From Rubritepida sp. (GTDB taxonomy: Bacteria; Pseudomonadota; Alphaproteobacteria; Acetobacterales; Acetobacteraceae): a DNA stretch of 8,165 bases. Positions 6,111 to 8,165 of this stretch are shown piece by piece (position 1 is the stretch's first letter; every line of letters begins with the position of its first letter). The position numbers and the translations under genes are program-made. Under the pieces are notes generated by a model. It was not told where the DNA came from. It searched no databases and saw only the letters and a program-made list of their open reading frames with translations. Location of the stretch: positions 1-8,165 of the forward strand of contig JACMRO010000227.1 in NCBI GenBank assembly GCA_014376425.1. The letters run 5' to 3'.

Positions 6111-6815
6111 ATGACACAGTATGATTTCACCGCGGCCGATCTGGACGCGCTGAAGGCCTGGGACACGCCCACCATCTGCAATGCGCTGGAACTGGTGGTG
6201 CCGGCGCGCCGCACGCATGGCTTCACCGTGCGCCCGGTGCAATGCGCCTTTCCGGCGATGAAGCCGGTCTGCGGCCTGGCCCGCGTCGGCACCATCCGCG
6301 CCGCCTTCCCCTCCGGCCGGCCGCCCGAGGCCGGCCGTGCGGCACGAATCGGCTGGTACGAATATGTGGCCGACGCGGCGCGGCCGACGGTCGTCGTGCT
6401 GCAGGACCTGGACGACGTGCCGGGCACCGGCGCCTTTTGGGGCGAGGTGAACAGCGCCATCCACAAGGGCCTGGGCGCCGAAGGCTGCGTCACCAATGGC
6501 AGCTTCCGCGACCTCGATGCGCTGGCGCCCGAATTCCAGCTGCTGGGCGTGATCAACCCCAGCCACGCCTATGTCCATGTGGTGGATTACGGCCGGCCGG
6601 TGACGGTGTTCGGCATGGCCTGCGTGACCGACGATGTGATCCATGCCGACCGCCATGGCGCCGTGGTGATCCCGCATCAGGCCGTGCGCGCCCTGCCTGC
6701 CGCGATCGATCTGCTGACGCGCAAGGAAGCGGTGATCCTGGAGATGGCCCGCGCACCCGGCTTCGACATCGCCCGGTTGCGCGACGCGCTGGCGCGGAGC
6801 GAGGAGATCCATTGA
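6111..6815 (+). CDS. RraA-like protein (HMG/CHA aldolase and RraA family)
   Basis: A 234-residue cytosolic protein of the RraA-like fold, which includes divalent-metal-dependent 4-hydroxy-4-methyl-2-oxoglutarate/4-carboxy-4-hydroxy-2-oxoadipate aldolases, oxaloacetate decarboxylases and the RNase E inhibitor RraA. It is often annotated 'dimethylmenaquinone methyltransferase', a known misnomer. Visible marks: DTPTICNALE (18-27); GEVNSAIHKGLGAEG (111-125); TNGSFRD (128-134), whose R133 and D134 match the conserved substrate-binding Arg and metal-binding Asp; and HADRHGAVVIP (178-188). Retention of R-D suggests a catalytic enzyme rather than a regulator. The start is supported by AAGGGG seven bases upstream. 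It is followed by a thioesterase whose TTG start overlaps its stop, so the two are probably translated together. The exact substrate is unknown; keto-acid metabolism is the safest statement. Confidence 0.88.
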   Translation: MTQYDFTAADLDALKAWDTPTICNALELVVPARRTHGFTVRPVQCAFPAMKPVCGLARVGTIRAAFPSGRPPEAGRAARIGWYEYVADAARPTVVVLQDLDDVPGTGAFWGEVNSAIHKGLGAEGCVTNGSFRDLDALAPEFQLLGVINPSHAYVHVVDYGRPVTVFGMACVTDDVIHADRHGAVVIPHQAVRALPAAIDLLTRKEAVILEMARAPGFDIARLRDALARSEEIH

Positions 6816-7276
6816 GGTTCGAAGACGGCTGGTTCCGCTGGGACCAGCCGCTGGCCACCGTCGAGCGGGCCTGGACCGACAGCAACAACCACCTGAACAT
6901 GGGCTACTACCTAGTGGCCTTCGATTTGCAGACGGACCGGCTGTGGCCGGAATTGCGGGTCGGGCGGGCGCTGCGCGCGCGTGGCCTGACCACCTTCGCC
7001 GTCGAGGCCTGGCTGGACTACCAGCGCGAGATGCTCGAAGGCGACACCATCGGCGCCCAGAGCCGGGTGCTGGATTGCGACGCGAAGCGGCTGCTGATCG
7101 AACACCGGATGTTCCATCACGGCGCGGGCTGGGTCAGCTCCGCGCATGAGGTGCTGTATCTGTGCGTCGATGTGGCGACGCGGCGGGTGGCGGCCTGGCC
7201 ACAGGACGTGCGGGAGGGCCTGGCCCTGGTCAGTACAGGCGTGGCGCCGCGGCGGCTGACGATGCAGCGGCGCTGA
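6812..7276 (+). CDS. Acyl-CoA thioesterase, hotdog fold (4HBT-like), TTG start
   Basis: A 154-residue single hotdog-domain protein expected to hydrolyse an acyl-CoA or similar thioester in the cytosol. The active-site segment is visible at 21-33, WTDSNNHLNMGYY, matching the W-x-D-x-x-x-H-x-N pattern with D23, H27 and N29. FHHGAGWVSSAHEVLYLCVD (101-120) corresponds to the long strand and dimer interface, a form also seen in thioesterases linked to carnitine/betaine catabolism. I chose TTG at 6812 because GGAG (6803-6806) lies five bases upstream and the TTGA tetranucleotide overlaps the RraA-like stop. The next ATG (6899) would remove the catalytic Asp and His, and the frame open upstream is only a shadow of the RraA gene. 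Overlap indicates translational coupling and a shared role. Its stop abuts the stop of the convergent tctC remnant. The acyl substrate is not identifiable. Confidence 0.85.
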   Translation: MRFEDGWFRWDQPLATVERAWTDSNNHLNMGYYLVAFDLQTDRLWPELRVGRALRARGLTTFAVEAWLDYQREMLEGDTIGAQSRVLDCDAKRLLIEHRMFHHGAGWVSSAHEVLYLCVDVATRRVAAWPQDVREGLALVSTGVAPRRLTMQRR

Positions 7277-7708
7277 TCAGGGCCGCACATCCTCCGGCGC
7301 GTATCCCGCCACTTCCTGGTAGCCACTGGTGATGGCGACGAATTCAGGCAGCGAGCCGACCGGCACATCGGGGTTCGCCGCCAGCACCATGCCGCTGTTG
7401 GTGAGGTGGATGAACGGCGTAAACTGCGCCACCGGATCGTAAGAGGCGCGGGCGAACATGGGCGGCGCCATGACGAAGGTGTTGGCCTGCATCAGCAGCG
7501 TGCGGCCATCGGGCGCGGCGCGCGCCACCGCCCGGCTGCCGATGGCGCCCGATGCGCCGGGCCGGTTTCCGACCACCGGCTGGCCCAGCGCTGCCTGCTA
7601 CACCGGGAATGCGAGCCGAGCCCTGCCTGGGGTGAAGGGCGCAATGATGGTGACCGCACCCTCCTGCGCCAACGCCGGCGCCGCCAGCAGCGAGGCCCTC
7701 CGCTTCAT
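7277..7708 (-). pseudogene. Degraded tripartite tricarboxylate transporter binding protein (TctC/Bug family)
   Basis: Remnant of a periplasmic TctC/Bug solute-binding protein, normally about 320 residues, which captures carboxylates for TctAB. The ATG at 7708 starts MKRRASLLAAPALAQEGAVT, a shortened signal peptide, then IIAPFTPG, the family's first strand and loop. An in-frame TAG (7598-7600) follows nine codons later. In the same frame after it come QAALGQPVVGNRPGASGAIG, then APDGRTLLMQANTFVMAPP and PVAQFTPFIHLTNSGMVLA, all typical of Bug proteins. Between TPG and QAALGQP only eight unrelated residues and the stop replace the usual 14 or so, so an internal segment is lost. After SLPEFVAI the frame ends in a tail (YQEVAGYAPEDVRP) I cannot match to this family, and the last two-thirds of the protein are missing. 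The start overlaps the TctA stop as ATGA (7705-7708), the original coupled arrangement. A functional product is unlikely. Confidence 0.85.
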
Positions 7709-8165
7709 GCGCGCTTCCTGAAAAGCGGCCAAAGCACGGCGGGCGCCGTCAACACCCACAGCACGATCGACACGGGCGAGGCGAACAACGCCCACAAATC
7801 GCCATCGCTCAGCGACATCGATCGCCGCAGATTATCCTCCAGCATCCGCCCCAGCACGAAGCCCAGGACGATCGGCACCAGCGGTATCTCCATCTTGCGG
7901 AAGAACCAGCCGACGACGCCGAAGAAAATCGCCAGCAGCAGATCGAAGGCCGAGTTGGAGGCGGCATAGACACCGGCGAAGGAGAGCGCCAGCACGCCCG
8001 GATACAGCACCCAGGCCGGTACCGTCAGCAGCCGCGCGAAAATCCCGACCAGGGGCAGGTTCAACAGCAGCAGCATGGCGTTGCCGATGTACATCGAAGC
8101 GATCAGCCCCCACGCGACATCGGGCCGCTGTTGGAACAACAACGGGCCGGGGGTGATGTTGTACA
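7705..8165 (-). CDS. tctA: Tripartite tricarboxylate transporter large permease TctA (C-terminal part)
   Basis: The C-terminal 153 or so residues of TctA, the large inner-membrane permease of the TTT family, which takes up citrate or other carboxylates with ion symport using TctB and a TctC binding protein. The gene enters from the right edge; the frame is open to base 8165 and the TTG at 8142 is internal. Visible marks are YNITPGPLLFQQRPD, then WGLIASMYIGNAMLLLLNLP, both characteristic of TctA, several hydrophobic transmembrane stretches (VPAWVLYPGVLALSFAGVYA; FDLLLAIFFGVVGWFF; IPLVPIVLGFVLGRMLEDNL) and a final helix ending LFRKRA. No damage is seen in this part. The stop overlaps the ATG of the downstream tctC remnant by four bases. 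With that tctC broken, this permease would depend on another binding protein or be idle. Confidence 0.92.
   Translation of the reverse strand, partial: YNITPGPLLFQQRPDVAWGLIASMYIGNAMLLLLNLPLVGIFARLLTVPAWVLYPGVLALSFAGVYAASNSAFDLLLAIFFGVVGWFFRKMEIPLVPIVLGFVLGRMLEDNLRRSMSLSDGDLWALFASPVSIVLWVLTAPAVLWPLFRKRA

Noticed and set aside
5971..6117. Extended N-terminus of the porin up to 6117
   Set aside because: The signal peptide begins at the ATG at 5970, and the extension would overlap the RraA start region and lacks coding character.
7406..7969. 187-codon plus-strand frame across the tctC remnant and tctA
   Set aside because: Antisense of recognisable tctA/tctC sequence; translation has no family resemblance.
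1..8165. CRISPR array, insertion sequence, toxin-antitoxin or defence system
   Set aside because: No regularly spaced direct repeats, transposase, terminal inverted repeats, or recognisable toxin, antitoxin, nuclease or reverse-transcriptase motifs in any frame.

Overview
The window is GC-rich DNA with strong G/C preference at third codon positions. Its gene content (AapJ-type amino-acid binding proteins, a tripartite tricarboxylate transporter, an OprB-like porin, RraA-like and HhH-GPD proteins) is typical of an alphaproteobacterial chromosome, probably an environmental Acetobacteraceae or Rhodospirillales member (Roseomonas-like). That assignment is inference; there is no rRNA or other strong phylogenetic marker.

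Left part (1-2091, plus strand): two tandem, gapless-alignable periplasmic amino-acid-binding proteins of the AapJ/BztA type. The first enters from the left edge, and no permease or ATPase gene is visible. The 80-nt spacer holds three small hairpins; the last one encloses the Shine-Dalgarno of the second gene.

Middle part (2118-5970, minus strand): reading in the direction of transcription, an OprB-like outer-membrane porin, an AlkA-type HhH-GPD DNA glycosylase overlapping its end, a class I/II PLP aminotransferase, a tRNA-Leu(CAA) with encoded CCA, and a conserved 103-residue protein of unknown function. The porin, glycosylase and aminotransferase are close enough to be cotranscribed, though their functions are unrelated.

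Right part (5971-8165): a 140-nt divergent intergenic region separates the porin from a plus-strand pair, an RraA-like protein and a hotdog thioesterase that begins at a TTG overlapping the RraA stop. Converging on it from the right edge is a tctA-tctC pair of a tripartite tricarboxylate transporter. TctA is cut by the window edge and looks sound in the part seen. TctC is a degraded remnant with an in-frame amber codon, a missing internal segment and most of its C-terminal part lost.

The window is mostly ordinary metabolic and transport content. I found no CRISPR array, insertion sequence, phage gene, toxin-antitoxin or defence module, and nothing that convincingly forms an undescribed multi-gene system. 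The points most worth checking are the divergence of ligand-site residues between the tandem binding proteins, the hairpin around the second gene's ribosome binding site, and the broken TctC coupled to TctA.
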